Of a stretch of 64,000 nt of DNA, positions 52,889 through 61,223 are shown in pieces. The stretch is from JBBRDU01 sp038230335 (lineage in GTDB: Bacteria; Verrucomicrobiota; Verrucomicrobiia; Chthoniobacterales; UBA10450). The notes under the pieces are model-generated. The model saw nothing but the letters and a program-made list of their open reading frames with translations, had not been told where the DNA came from and searched no databases. The stretch lies in NCBI GenBank assembly GCA_038230335.1, contig JBBRNL010000008.1, positions 66,396 to 130,395 of the forward strand. Direction: 5' to 3'. The translations under genes and the position numbers were made by a program. Numbering within the stretch: position 1 is the first letter of the stretch; each line of letters opens with the position of its first letter.

Positions 52889-53617
52889 ATGGAAGGCGAT
52901 TACAAGGTTAAGCTGGAGATATTCGAGGGGCCGCTCGATCTCCTGCTTTATCTGATCAAGCGCGATGAGATCGATATTTATGATATCTCGATCGAGCGGA
53001 TCACGCGGCAGTATCTCGAATACATCCAGGCGTTCAAGGAGTTGAATGTTGATCTGGCCGGTGAGTTCGTGGTCATGGCGGCGAACCTGATTTACCTGAA
53101 GAGCCGTAGCTTGCTTCCGGTCGATCAGCAGCCGCCGGACGAGGACGCGGAGGAGGATGATCCGCGCTGGGAACTGATTCGCCAGCTCATTGAGTATAAG
53201 AAATTCAAGGAAGCGGCGCTGCAACTGCACAGCCGCGAGCTCGAGCAGGAACGCATGTTCACGCGTGACGGCGGAGCGGCCGCGGCTCTGGCGGACGCGC
53301 CCCTTCGCCTCGGTGAGGTCGGAATTTTCCAACTCATCAATGCGTTCCAGAATGTGATCAAGCGCGTGGAGGCGCGCGAGGATTTACGGGAAATCTTTGG
53401 CGACCATTTTACGGTCTCGGACAAGATCGACGTCATTCTGGGCCGGGTCGCGAACGGGGGGCGCATCCGATTCTCAGAACTGTTCGGTGAAATTGCGTCG
53501 AGGGTGGAAATCGTCGTCACGTTTTTGGCGCTGCTCGAGTTGATCCGGCTCAAACAGATCCAGGCGATCCAGCCGAGTCCTTTCGGCGAAATTGAGATCG
53601 CGGCGGCGACCGCCTGA
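52889..53617 (+). CDS. scpA: Segregation and condensation protein A
   Basis: 242 residues. The N-terminal signature is complete: YKVKLEIFEGPLDLLLYLIK, then DEIDIYDISIERITRQYLEYI. AGEFVVMAANLIYLKSRSLLP and the C-terminal RIRFSELFGEIASRVEIVVTFLALLELIRLKQI (key part TFLALLELIRLKQI) follow. It is the kleisin partner of Smc in chromosome segregation. ScpB, usually next to it, is not in the window; an epimerase gene follows 11 bp later. Confidence 0.94.
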   Translation: MEGDYKVKLEIFEGPLDLLLYLIKRDEIDIYDISIERITRQYLEYIQAFKELNVDLAGEFVVMAANLIYLKSRSLLPVDQQPPDEDAEEDDPRWELIRQLIEYKKFKEAALQLHSRELEQERMFTRDGGAAAALADAPLRLGEVGIFQLINAFQNVIKRVEAREDLREIFGDHFTVSDKIDVILGRVANGGRIRFSELFGEIASRVEIVVTFLALLELIRLKQIQAIQPSPFGEIEIAAATA

Positions 53618-53628
53618 GAGGCAAACCG

Positions 53629-54483
53629 GTGCCGCGAGTTCTTATTGCAGGATGCGGTTACGTCGGCACGGCCACCGCTGAATTGTTTCACGCGGCCGGA
53701 TGGACGGTGGAAGGCTGGACGCGCCGCGGGGAGCCGGAGACCGATTCGGTTAAGACGTGGCCGAAGCGCGCCGTCGATCTGGGAGATGAAAATCAAGTCC
53801 GGGCGGCGGATGGAACCTTTGATGTCGTCATACAATCCGCCAGTACGCGTGGAGGAGATGCCGAAGCCTATCGGCGGGTCTATTTGGAAGGAGCACACTA
53901 TCTGCGCGACCGCTTTTCCGAAGCCGTTTTCGTTTTTGTGAGCAGCTCAAGCGTGTATGCGCAGCGCACCGGCGAGTGGATCACGGAAGAGAGCGCGGCG
54001 CAGCCGGAACACGAAACGGGCAAGGTTTTGCGCGAATCGGAAAAGCTTGTTTTGGAACATGGTGGTACGATTGCCAGATTGTCTGGTCTCTATGGTCCCG
54101 GCCGGTCCGCTTTGTTGCAGCGGTTGTTGCGCGGTGAAGCGGTGATCGATCCGAGCCACGATCGATTCGTCAATCAACTGCACAGGGACGACGCGGCTGC
54201 CGCGCTTTTCCTCCTGGGGAATAAAGGCGATGCGGCGCGAGGACAGATCTTCAATGTGACAGATGGCCTGCCTCTGAGGTTAAGCGAGTGCTATCGTTGG
54301 TTGGCCGAAACACTGAACCGTCCGTTGCCGCGGACGGAAGAGGAGGGACCGGCGCGCAAGCGCGGGAACAGCAATAAACGAGTCAGTAACTCCAAGCTTC
54401 GCCAAGCCGGATGGATGCCGGCATTCCCTTCGTTCATGGATGGAATGAAAAATAGTGTTCTTCCTGAAAGCGGGATGTTTTAG
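53629..54483 (+). CDS. NAD-dependent epimerase/dehydratase-like protein (YeeZ-type)
   Basis: 284 residues with a GTG start. MPRVLIAGCGYVGTATAELF is the GxGxxG fold of atypical extended SDRs of the YeeZ branch, which often lack the standard YxxxK active site. The middle has VSSSSVYAQRTGEW with the Tyr of an SDR-like motif, but no adjacent lysine in the classic spacing. Substrate unknown. It lies 11 bp after scpA, probably co-transcribed. Confidence 0.78.
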   Translation: MPRVLIAGCGYVGTATAELFHAAGWTVEGWTRRGEPETDSVKTWPKRAVDLGDENQVRAADGTFDVVIQSASTRGGDAEAYRRVYLEGAHYLRDRFSEAVFVFVSSSSVYAQRTGEWITEESAAQPEHETGKVLRESEKLVLEHGGTIARLSGLYGPGRSALLQRLLRGEAVIDPSHDRFVNQLHRDDAAAALFLLGNKGDAARGQIFNVTDGLPLRLSECYRWLAETLNRPLPRTEEEGPARKRGNSNKRVSNSKLRQAGWMPAFPSFMDGMKNSVLPESGMF

Positions 54484-54545
54484 ACAATGTGAGCGAACAC
54501 TTTGCGCCCACTTGAGTCGGTATGGAAGGTGCTCTTTGACTGAAT

Positions 54546-54812
54546 ATGCGCGCAATTAAACTGACCGGTCGCGAAGCGACGGTAGTCCGGGCCATGGGGT
54601 TCACCGAGGCGTCCATCGGGGCGGAGATCCAGGATACCACGCGCATGGAATTGGAAGACGTGACTGACACGTTGAACGGCCTCATGTCGGCAGGCTTTGT
54701 CGAAAGTATTCCCTATTTCGACGAAGTGCAGATGGCTGAGATGCCGGCGACGGCCTTCGAGGTGAATCCGGCTTACGCGCAAGAGCTGCGTCGCGCCATC
54801 GCCAAACGATAG
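54546..54812 (+). CDS. Small hypothetical protein, possibly helix-turn-helix
   Basis: 88 residues. I recognise no family. Helical segments LTGREATVVRAMGF and MELEDVTDTLNGLMSAGFVESI resemble a winged-helix ('decide..L...G.V') layout, and the protein lacks a signal or TM segment. It ends directly against the convergent ABC gene: the two stop codons touch (54812/54813) with no spacer. Confidence 0.55.
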   Translation: MRAIKLTGREATVVRAMGFTEASIGAEIQDTTRMELEDVTDTLNGLMSAGFVESIPYFDEVQMAEMPATAFEVNPAYAQELRRAIAKR

Positions 54813-55844
54813 TTACGCGCCCGCTGCCGCATGAGCGGCGTTCTGCGCACGTCGCTCGCCAAAAAGCTGGCGGATGACCTCTTCCACAGGGATCTCCTGA
54901 ACGTTGATGTCGCTTACGTCGCAGGCGTCGAGCAATTGCCGGCAGGTCTCCGTGACGCGGGCTCGCGGAACTTTCAATTGCACGGACACGGGAGTCTGTT
55001 CGACTACTTCACCGAACGATGAAAAATCACGCGTGACCGGCTTGGCAAAAGTGAGGCTGAGAATCTTGGACCCGGAAAACCGATCGATGATGTCGCTGAG
55101 CGGTCCGTCGAAGAAGATTTTGCCGTGATCGATGATGATAACGCGGTGACATAACTCCTCGATATCCTGCATGTAGTGACTGGTGAGCATGGTAACGATA
55201 CGATGCTCCTTGTTGTAAACGCGCAGGAATTCCCGGACGCGTTTCTGGCTGACCACATCCAGGCCGATAGTCGGCTCGTCCAGAAAGAGAACGCGCGGTT
55301 CGTGGATCAAGGCGGAGATCAATTCCATTTTCATGCGTTCGCCAAGGGAGAGTTCGCGCACCATCACATTCATCTTGTCCTGCACTTCGAGCAGTTCGGT
55401 TAGGCCGCCCACGACTTTGGCGAAGCGGTTGCGATCGATTCCATAAATGGCGCGATTCAGCTCGAGCGATTCCTGGGCGGGTAGATCCCACCAGAGCGCA
55501 TTTTTCTGTCCCATCAAAAGACTGAATTGCCGCTTCATCTCGTTGCGTCGCTCCCATGGGACAAAGCCGAGGACCTGGGCTTCGCCCGACGTGGGATTGA
55601 GCAGACCGGACAACATCTTCAAGACAGTCGTCTTGCCCGCTCCGTTCGGTCCGAGAAAACCGACGAATTCGCCTTCTTCAATTTGAAACGACACATCGTC
55701 GGCTGCGCGGGTCTCGACGTAATGGCGTTTGACCAGGCCTTTGACGGAACCCCACAAGCCCCGCTCCTTCCGGTATGTCCGGTATGTCTTGGTTAAGTTA
55801 CGAGCCTCGATCGCGGGCATGTCAGGAATGAAGGATTGCGACAC
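54813..55844 (-). CDS. ABC transporter ATP-binding protein (ABC-2/DrrA-like)
   Basis: 343 residues. Walker A is GPNGAGKTT, the signature reads LSLGERMKMEL, and Walker B is VLFLDEPTIGLD. The protein resembles the DrrA/NatA type ATPase of ABC-2 exporters, with an extended C-terminus (about 245-343, VQLKVPRARVTE). GTG at 55844 is the start used; ATG at 55820 is an alternative. No permease gene follows before the convergent stop, so the membrane partner lies elsewhere. It is 16 bp after dxs in the same direction. Confidence 0.88.
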   Translation of the reverse strand: MSQSFIPDMPAIEARNLTKTYRTYRKERGLWGSVKGLVKRHYVETRAADDVSFQIEEGEFVGFLGPNGAGKTTVLKMLSGLLNPTSGEAQVLGFVPWERRNEMKRQFSLLMGQKNALWWDLPAQESLELNRAIYGIDRNRFAKVVGGLTELLEVQDKMNVMVRELSLGERMKMELISALIHEPRVLFLDEPTIGLDVVSQKRVREFLRVYNKEHRIVTMLTSHYMQDIEELCHRVIIIDHGKIFFDGPLSDIIDRFSGSKILSLTFAKPVTRDFSSFGEVVEQTPVSVQLKVPRARVTETCRQLLDACDVSDINVQEIPVEEVIRQLFGERRAQNAAHAAAGA

Positions 55845-55860
55845 CCTTCATCTTTCTGGG

Positions 55861-57786
55861 CTACGCGACGGTAGATTGGGACGCGGCCGGTTTGCGCAGG
55901 AGCGGTAGTACTTTCTCGACCAGGGCATCGGCCGTGAGGCCATGCTTCTTGCGCAGAATCGGGATGGTGCCGTGCTCAATAAACTCATCCGGCCAACCGA
56001 TCCGGACGACCGGAGTGTGAATCGATTGGGTATAGAGGTGTTCCATGACGGCGCAACCGAAGCCGTTATGCAGCACGTGATCTTCCAGGGTGCAGAGCAC
56101 TTCAACGCTCCGGGCAAAGAACTCGAGGGTGCCCGTGTCGATCGGCTTGATCCAGCGCGGATTGATCAGCGCCACCGAAATGCCCTGCGCTTCCAGTTTG
56201 CGGGCTGCTTCTTCGGCAACTTCAAACATATTTCCCAACCCGAAGATGGCGACGTCGCGTCCATGCTGAACGACTTCAGCCTTGCCGATCTCGAGCAGCT
56301 TCGGTTCGGCTTTTGGCTTGGCCCCGGTGCCGGCCCCGCGCGGATAACGCACCGCGATCGGTCCCGAATTATAATTAGCCATCGTCCAAAGCATGTCGAC
56401 GAACTCATCTTCATCCTTCGGCTGCATGTGCACGATGTTTGGCACATGGCGCAAATAGCCGATATCGAACAGGCCGTGATGGGTCGGACCGTCGTCGCCG
56501 CTCAAGCCGGCGCGATCCATGCAGAGCGCCACGTTCAACTTCTGCAGGGCGATATCGTGAATGATCATGTCGTAGGCCCGCTGCATGAAAGTCGAATAGA
56601 TCGTGAGGAAAGGCTTCAGGCCCTGGGTGGCGAGACCACAGGCAAACAGAGAGGCATGCTCTTCCGCGATGCCGACATCGAAATACCGCTCCGGATGCGC
56701 CTTGGCGAAGTGTCCCAGCCCGGTGCCGCTCGGCATGGCAGCCGTAATGGCCACGATCTTTTGATTGGTGTCGGCGAACTTGGCCAGGGTTTTACCAATG
56801 ATCTCGGAATAGGTGGGCGTCGGAGCGGGAGCCGTCTCGCCGGTTTCTGGTTTGTATTTGCCGAGGCCGTGGAATTTGTCCGGCTGCTTAATGGCCGGTT
56901 CGTAGCCTTTGCCTTTCTTGGTCAGGATATGGAGCAGGACCGGCTCGTCCTGTTCTTTCAGAAATTCAAACGTGCGGATGAGCAGGGGGATATCGTGCCC
57001 GTCGATTGGACCGTAATAACGCAAACCGAGCTCTTCGAAAATGACGCTTGGAACAATCAGGCCTTTCATGCCTTCTTCGACTTTGTGCGCGAAGTGGGCG
57101 AGCGATTTGCCGGCGATCGCCTCGACAAAACGGCCCGCTTTATCGTGCAGATGGGCAAAGGTGGGACTGGTAGCGATGCTGTTCAGGTAACTGGCAATCG
57201 CGCCTACGTTCTTGGCGATGGACCATTCATTGTCATTCAGCACGACGATGAAGCGTTTCGTCTGTGCTTTAGCGTTGTTGAGCGCTTCATAGCTGATGCC
57301 GCACGTGAGGGCAGCGTCACCGGCCACGGCGACGACGTGCTCATTGCCTCCGCGCAAATCTCGTCCCACCGCCATGCCGAGAGCGGCCGATAGGGCGGTC
57401 CCGGCGTGACCGGCGCCATAGCAGTCATGTTCGCTCTCGGTCCGCAGAAGAAAACCGTTTAACCCCTGATATTGACGCATCGTCGCGATGCGATCGAGAC
57501 GCCCGGTAAACATCTTGTGCACATAGCCCTGATGGCTCACATCGAAGACAAAACGGTCGCGCGGTGTATCGAACACGCGGTGCAAAGCGATCGTTAGCTC
57601 AACGACGCCCAGGTTGGGTCCGAGATGTCCCCCCGTTTCCGATAAAACGCTGACCAGCTTTTCGCGCACCTCCTGCGCGAGCTGCGGTAAATCCTGCTCC
57701 TGTAGCTTTTTGATATCCGCCGGGGAATGAACCCCATCCAGAAACCGTGTTTGCGGAGTTGTCTCAGAAGAGGCTGACATCGTCAT
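55861..57786 (-). CDS. dxs: 1-deoxy-D-xylulose-5-phosphate synthase
   Basis: 641 residues, the standard length. GGHLGPNLGVVELTIALH, then FDVSHQGYVHKMFTGR, is the N-terminal thiamine part, and MDRAGLSGDDGPTHHGLFD the middle. It condenses pyruvate and glyceraldehyde 3-phosphate, the first step of the MEP isoprenoid pathway. The Mg/thiamine motif reads GDAALTCG rather than the usual GDGAMTAG. It overlaps xseB by 23 bp and the two share an operon; the ABC gene is third. Confidence 0.96.
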   Translation of the reverse strand: MTMSASSETTPQTRFLDGVHSPADIKKLQEQDLPQLAQEVREKLVSVLSETGGHLGPNLGVVELTIALHRVFDTPRDRFVFDVSHQGYVHKMFTGRLDRIATMRQYQGLNGFLLRTESEHDCYGAGHAGTALSAALGMAVGRDLRGGNEHVVAVAGDAALTCGISYEALNNAKAQTKRFIVVLNDNEWSIAKNVGAIASYLNSIATSPTFAHLHDKAGRFVEAIAGKSLAHFAHKVEEGMKGLIVPSVIFEELGLRYYGPIDGHDIPLLIRTFEFLKEQDEPVLLHILTKKGKGYEPAIKQPDKFHGLGKYKPETGETAPAPTPTYSEIIGKTLAKFADTNQKIVAITAAMPSGTGLGHFAKAHPERYFDVGIAEEHASLFACGLATQGLKPFLTIYSTFMQRAYDMIIHDIALQKLNVALCMDRAGLSGDDGPTHHGLFDIGYLRHVPNIVHMQPKDEDEFVDMLWTMANYNSGPIAVRYPRGAGTGAKPKAEPKLLEIGKAEVVQHGRDVAIFGLGNMFEVAEEAARKLEAQGISVALINPRWIKPIDTGTLEFFARSVEVLCTLEDHVLHNGFGCAVMEHLYTQSIHTPVVRIGWPDEFIEHGTIPILRKKHGLTADALVEKVLPLLRKPAASQSTVA

Positions 57787-58084
57787 TATTGTCGTTTCGT
57801 TGCGGTTCCGTTGCGATGGCCGGAGCAGGCATCTCGGTGATGGGCTCGAAATTTTTTACGACCGGCTTGCCCGCACTGTTGCGGGCGATGATCTCGATCT
57901 TCTGTTCGGCCGTGGCCAGGCGTTCCTGGCAGACTTTGACCATGTTCATTCCTTCTTCGTAGCGCACAATCAGTTCTTCCAGTGGCAGCTTCCCCGATTC
58001 CATCTGCTCAACAATAGCTTCGAGCCGATCCATCGCGGTTTCAAAGTTTGTCTCGGGGACGGCCGGTTTGGGCTTTGCACTCAT
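57764..58084 (-). CDS. xseB: Exodeoxyribonuclease VII small subunit
   Basis: 106 residues, longer than the usual 70-80. NFETAMDRLEAIVEQMESGKLPLEELIVRYEEGM is the full XseB signature (key part LEAIVEQMESGKLPLEE). The last 30 residues are a Pro/Asn/Asp tail that overlaps the dxs start. The large subunit xseA is outside the window. The xseB-dxs pairing is common in bacteria. Confidence 0.92.
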   Translation of the reverse strand: MSAKPKPAVPETNFETAMDRLEAIVEQMESGKLPLEELIVRYEEGMNMVKVCQERLATAEQKIEIIARNSAGKPVVKNFEPITEMPAPAIATEPQRNDNNDDVSLF

Positions 58085-58204
58085 TAGTCGGATGCCAAAC
58101 TAAGCACAGCGTCGGGCAGAAAAAAGGGCGACTTACGCCTCCGCCTGAGAAGGGCGATGGCACATCCGATGCTCTCGTGGGAGGTCAACAACCCAATTAA
58201 TCCA

Positions 58205-58588
58205 ATGGCCATCCCTAAAAAAATTCTGTTAGTCGATCGTGAACCAGGCGTAACCCGCATCATCCGCCGAGCCTTGGAGAGAACGGGTAAATACTGGATC
58301 AAGGAGGAACACGACAGCCAGTTTGCCCTGCACTCGGCCCGCTGGTTTCAGCCTGATCTGATCCTGCTTGATTCCAAAACGGCGAGCTCGGACCGGGAGA
58401 ATTTGGCGCGCGAATTGCAAAGCGATTCGGCCTTGCGCGAAACACCCATGGTTTGCCTGAGCAGCCTGAAGCCGGAGAGCCAGATGGTCTCGGGAGGTAT
58501 CCTGAGCGGTTACAGCTTCTTCGCTGCGCCGGTCAAGATTGACGAAGTGCTGCGTGGTGTGGAGCAGTTGCTTTTCGGCAAAGACTGA
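58205..58588 (+). CDS. Stand-alone receiver-domain protein
   Basis: 127 residues from the ATG of MAIPKKILLVD. A CheY-like receiver with D11, phosphoacceptor D56 (PDLILLDSKTA), and a lysine near the end (FAAPVK, K111). There is no output domain. Only one acidic residue sits in the first loop (VDREP), so phosphorylation may be weaker. No kinase is adjacent; the hybrid kinase at 13562 is far away. It is divergent from xseB across 120 bp. Confidence 0.8.
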   Translation: MAIPKKILLVDREPGVTRIIRRALERTGKYWIKEEHDSQFALHSARWFQPDLILLDSKTASSDRENLARELQSDSALRETPMVCLSSLKPESQMVSGGILSGYSFFAAPVKIDEVLRGVEQLLFGKD

Positions 58589-58626
58589 CAGTCGATGCCG
58601 CGCCGAGTGAAGCGCTCACCCACATT

Positions 58627-58746
58627 TGTCATCCTGCGCCCGCGCAGACGGCGAAGGATCTCGCCCATTCAGACGGCGGTGACGCAGACGTAGTTAGAGT
58701 GAACAGCCTGCGCGAGGGAGATCCCTCGCTAGCGCTCGGGATGACA
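58627..58746. repeat. Imperfect inverted repeat between the receiver gene and gcvH
   Basis: The left arm begins TGTCATCC and runs to GCGAAGGATCTC (58627-58662). The right arm, read in reverse complement, begins TGTCATCCCGAGC and runs to GCGAGGGATCTCCC (58707-58746). The outer TGTCATCC/GGATGACA and the inner GGATCTC/GAGATCC are conserved. I see this layout as an interspersed intergenic repeat; no coding frame was found in it. Confidence 0.55.
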
Positions 58747-58824
58747 GAGAGAGGGAGACGCGTTGAAGTTGAGAGCAACCGATTGATGCCGCAAGGCCAA
58801 CCCGCTCTCGCGAGTTCACATGAT

Positions 58825-59202
58825 CTACCCGATCTGTTGTTTGTAGGCAGCCGAGTCTTTCAACTGCTTCAGGTCGTCGGCATTCTCCACCTTTAAAACA
58901 AAGAGCCAGCCTTCCCCGAAGGGGTCGGTGTTGATCAACGCCGGATTGCCCTCCAGCGCCTTGTTCGCGTCAACCACCTGGCCTTTGATCGGCGCGTAGA
59001 TGTCGCTTGCGGCTTTGACCGATTCAACCACCGCGATCGCTTCCTTCGCCGTCACGGCCCGATCAATTTTTGGCAGTTCAACAAAAACAACGTCGGTCAA
59101 TTCAGCCTGGGCATGGTCGGTAATACCGACGCGGACGTTCTCGCCTTCACGTTTGATCCATTCGTGAGATTCGGTGTAAAGCAGGTCGTCGGGGACGTTC
59201 AT
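58825..59202 (-). CDS. gcvH: Glycine cleavage system H protein
   Basis: 125 residues. YTESHEWIKREGENVRVGITD is the usual start, and the lipoyl lysine is K63 in VESVKAASDIYAP. It carries the aminomethyl group from GcvP to GcvT in the cytoplasm. Its ATG overlaps the gcvT stop by 4 bp (ATGA), so gcvT and gcvH are coupled. Confidence 0.96.
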   Translation of the reverse strand: MNVPDDLLYTESHEWIKREGENVRVGITDHAQAELTDVVFVELPKIDRAVTAKEAIAVVESVKAASDIYAPIKGQVVDANKALEGNPALINTDPFGEGWLFVLKVENADDLKQLKDSAAYKQQIG

Positions 59203-60299
59203 GGTTTTTTGTAGAGCGGTTTTTTTTCGATCAGGGCAGGAAATTTTTGCCCGCGAATCTCGATCTCGATTTCCGTACCGATCTTCGCGTGCTGCGGTGA
59301 CAGGTATGCCATGCCGACTCCGTAATTCAAGCTCGGTGAAAGCGTGCCGCTCGTGACCTCGCCGATTCGCTCTCCGTTGTGGAAGACAGAATAGTGTGGC
59401 CGCGGTGGAGGGCCTTTGCCTGACATGCGGAAGGGGGCCAGCTTTTGCCCCGGTCCTTCCGCCTTCACCTTGCTCAGAACATCCCGCCCGATGAATTCGG
59501 GTTTGTCGAGATCGACAAAAAAACCGAGCCCGGCTTCGAGCGGATTATGCTCGGGAGAGAGATCCGAACCATTCAGCGGGTAACACATCTCAAGCCGAAG
59601 GGTGTCGCGCGCCCCCAGTCCGCAGGGCTTGAGTCCGACCGCGGCGCCTTTTTCCAGCGCAAGATTCCAAAAGACCGCGGCTCGGTCAGCCGGAAAGAAG
59701 ACTTCGACTCCATCTTCGCCCGTATAGCCCGTGCGAGCGACGGAAACAGGGGTTCCGTCTATCGTGACGTCGACGAGGTGGTTGCGCGCCGGCAACTCTT
59801 TGCCCGGGCCAAGAAGTGCGCGAAAGAGTTCCTGCACTCTCGGTCCTTGAATGGCGACGGCGCCGAAATCGTTGCTTCGATTCACCAGGCTGACTTCCCT
59901 GGACCGGTGTTGCTCGAGCCAGGAAAAATCCTCATCAGAACGGGAGGCATTGACCACGAGTAGAAAGCGATCCGGCGCTACGCGGTAAATAATCAGGTCA
60001 TCGATGATACCGCCACGTTCGTTCAGCAAAAAAGTGTACTGGCCGGTGCCAGCTTCCAATTTCTGCACATTATTAGTGAGCATACGATTGAGCCACTCGC
60101 TGGCCCCTGCCCCTTGCACGACAAACTGGCCCATGTGCGAAATGTCGAACATGCCCACGTCTTTGCGCACGGCCTGATGTTCCTGCACGATGCCTGCGTA
60201 TTGCACCGGCATGAGCCAGCCGCCGAATGGGATGAGCCTGGCCCCGAGTCGTACGTGCTCCTGATAAAGCGCTGTCTTTTTGTCACCAGCCTCGCTCAC
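59199..60299 (-). CDS. gcvT: Glycine cleavage system T protein (aminomethyltransferase)
   Basis: 366 residues, GTG start (MSEAGDKKTALYQEH). FGGWLMPVQYAG and VRKDVGMFDISHMGQF are the N-terminal blocks, YTGEDGVEVFFP the middle, and RDTLRLEMCYPLNGSDLSPEHNPLEAGLG carries the conserved folate-binding region (key part RLEMCYPLNG). It releases ammonia and forms methylenetetrahydrofolate. It is upstream of gcvH, and gcvP is about 47 kb to the left. Confidence 0.96.
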   Translation of the reverse strand: MSEAGDKKTALYQEHVRLGARLIPFGGWLMPVQYAGIVQEHQAVRKDVGMFDISHMGQFVVQGAGASEWLNRMLTNNVQKLEAGTGQYTFLLNERGGIIDDLIIYRVAPDRFLLVVNASRSDEDFSWLEQHRSREVSLVNRSNDFGAVAIQGPRVQELFRALLGPGKELPARNHLVDVTIDGTPVSVARTGYTGEDGVEVFFPADRAAVFWNLALEKGAAVGLKPCGLGARDTLRLEMCYPLNGSDLSPEHNPLEAGLGFFVDLDKPEFIGRDVLSKVKAEGPGQKLAPFRMSGKGPPPRPHYSVFHNGERIGEVTSGTLSPSLNYGVGMAYLSPQHAKIGTEIEIEIRGQKFPALIEKKPLYKKP

Positions 60300-60385
60300 G
60301 CGGGCAAGCTAGACTTCGTCACAGGGGTGTCAACGCACGGAACTGCACTTGAAGATGAACGCTGCCTCTCTACCCTGCCGCCGGC

Positions 60386-61150
60386 ATGAGTTGGCTGGAT
60401 AAACTGGAACGGCGCGTCGGCTTCATCGCGATCCCGGGTTTGATCCGGATTGTCGTCGGGTTCAGCGCCCTCGTCTTTCTGCTCGTCTGGCTCGATCCCG
60501 AATACATCTCCGTTCTCGATCTCGATCCGGCTCGCATCCGACACGGCGAGGTCTGGCGCCTGTTCACCTATATCTTCATCCCGCAAACGCTCAGTCCACT
60601 GTGGATTCTGTTCGTCCTCTGGTTTCTCTGGTGGATTGGCGAGGGATTGGAGCGGGCCTTTGGACCGTTCCGACTGACGCTCTATTTCGTCATCGGAATG
60701 ATCGGCACGACCGCCGCGGCGTTTTTCTTCGGCAGTAATTTCGCCAGCTCAATGCTGGTTACGTCCCTCTTCTATGCTTTCGCCCGCTTTTACCCGGATG
60801 AAGTCATGTACGTCATGTTTATCCTGCCTCTCAAAATCAAGTGGGTCGCCTGGGCCATGGCTTTGTTTTTGTTTATTGGACTTTTTCTTGGCACAAACGC
60901 TTATCGCATGGCCGTGGCGGCTGCACTGAGCAACTATCTCATCTTCTTCGGGCCGGAGATTTGGAATGAAGCCCGGCAGCGGCGGGATGTGAGCAGCCGG
61001 CGTCAACGTTTTGAAACGTCCAACCGCAGCGAGAGCGAGCCGCTCCATAAATGCGCCACGTGCGGTGCGACGGAGTTGACCGACGCCACCCTCGAGTTTC
61101 GCGTGGCGCGGGATGGCGAGGAGTATTGCGTGCCTCATTTGCCACGTTAA
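60386..61150 (+). CDS. Rhomboid-like membrane protein, catalytic residues absent, zinc-ribbon tail
   Basis: 254 residues with about six TM segments. IRHGEVWRLFTYIFIPQ (50-66) is the rhomboid L1-loop signature. The place of the GxSG motif reads ASSMLVTSLF (120-129) and no TM6 histidine is seen, so protease activity is unlikely. The soluble tail has C223xxC226 and C248xxH251 (KCATCGAT...EEYCVPHL), a probable zinc ribbon. It may be an inactive rhomboid that recruits or anchors partners. It is separated from gcvT by 86 bp (divergent). Confidence 0.7.
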   Translation: MSWLDKLERRVGFIAIPGLIRIVVGFSALVFLLVWLDPEYISVLDLDPARIRHGEVWRLFTYIFIPQTLSPLWILFVLWFLWWIGEGLERAFGPFRLTLYFVIGMIGTTAAAFFFGSNFASSMLVTSLFYAFARFYPDEVMYVMFILPLKIKWVAWAMALFLFIGLFLGTNAYRMAVAAALSNYLIFFGPEIWNEARQRRDVSSRRQRFETSNRSESEPLHKCATCGATELTDATLEFRVARDGEEYCVPHLPR

Positions 61151-61223
61151 GCGCTGGCATCGCGATGAAGGGCCGCCTCGGCGGCGCGCTTGACCATCAA
61201 TCGACACGGCGGAGACTAGCGCG

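Noticed and set aside
55942..57393. Plus-strand frame of 483 codons opposite dxs
   Set aside because: Antisense to dxs, no recognisable domain.
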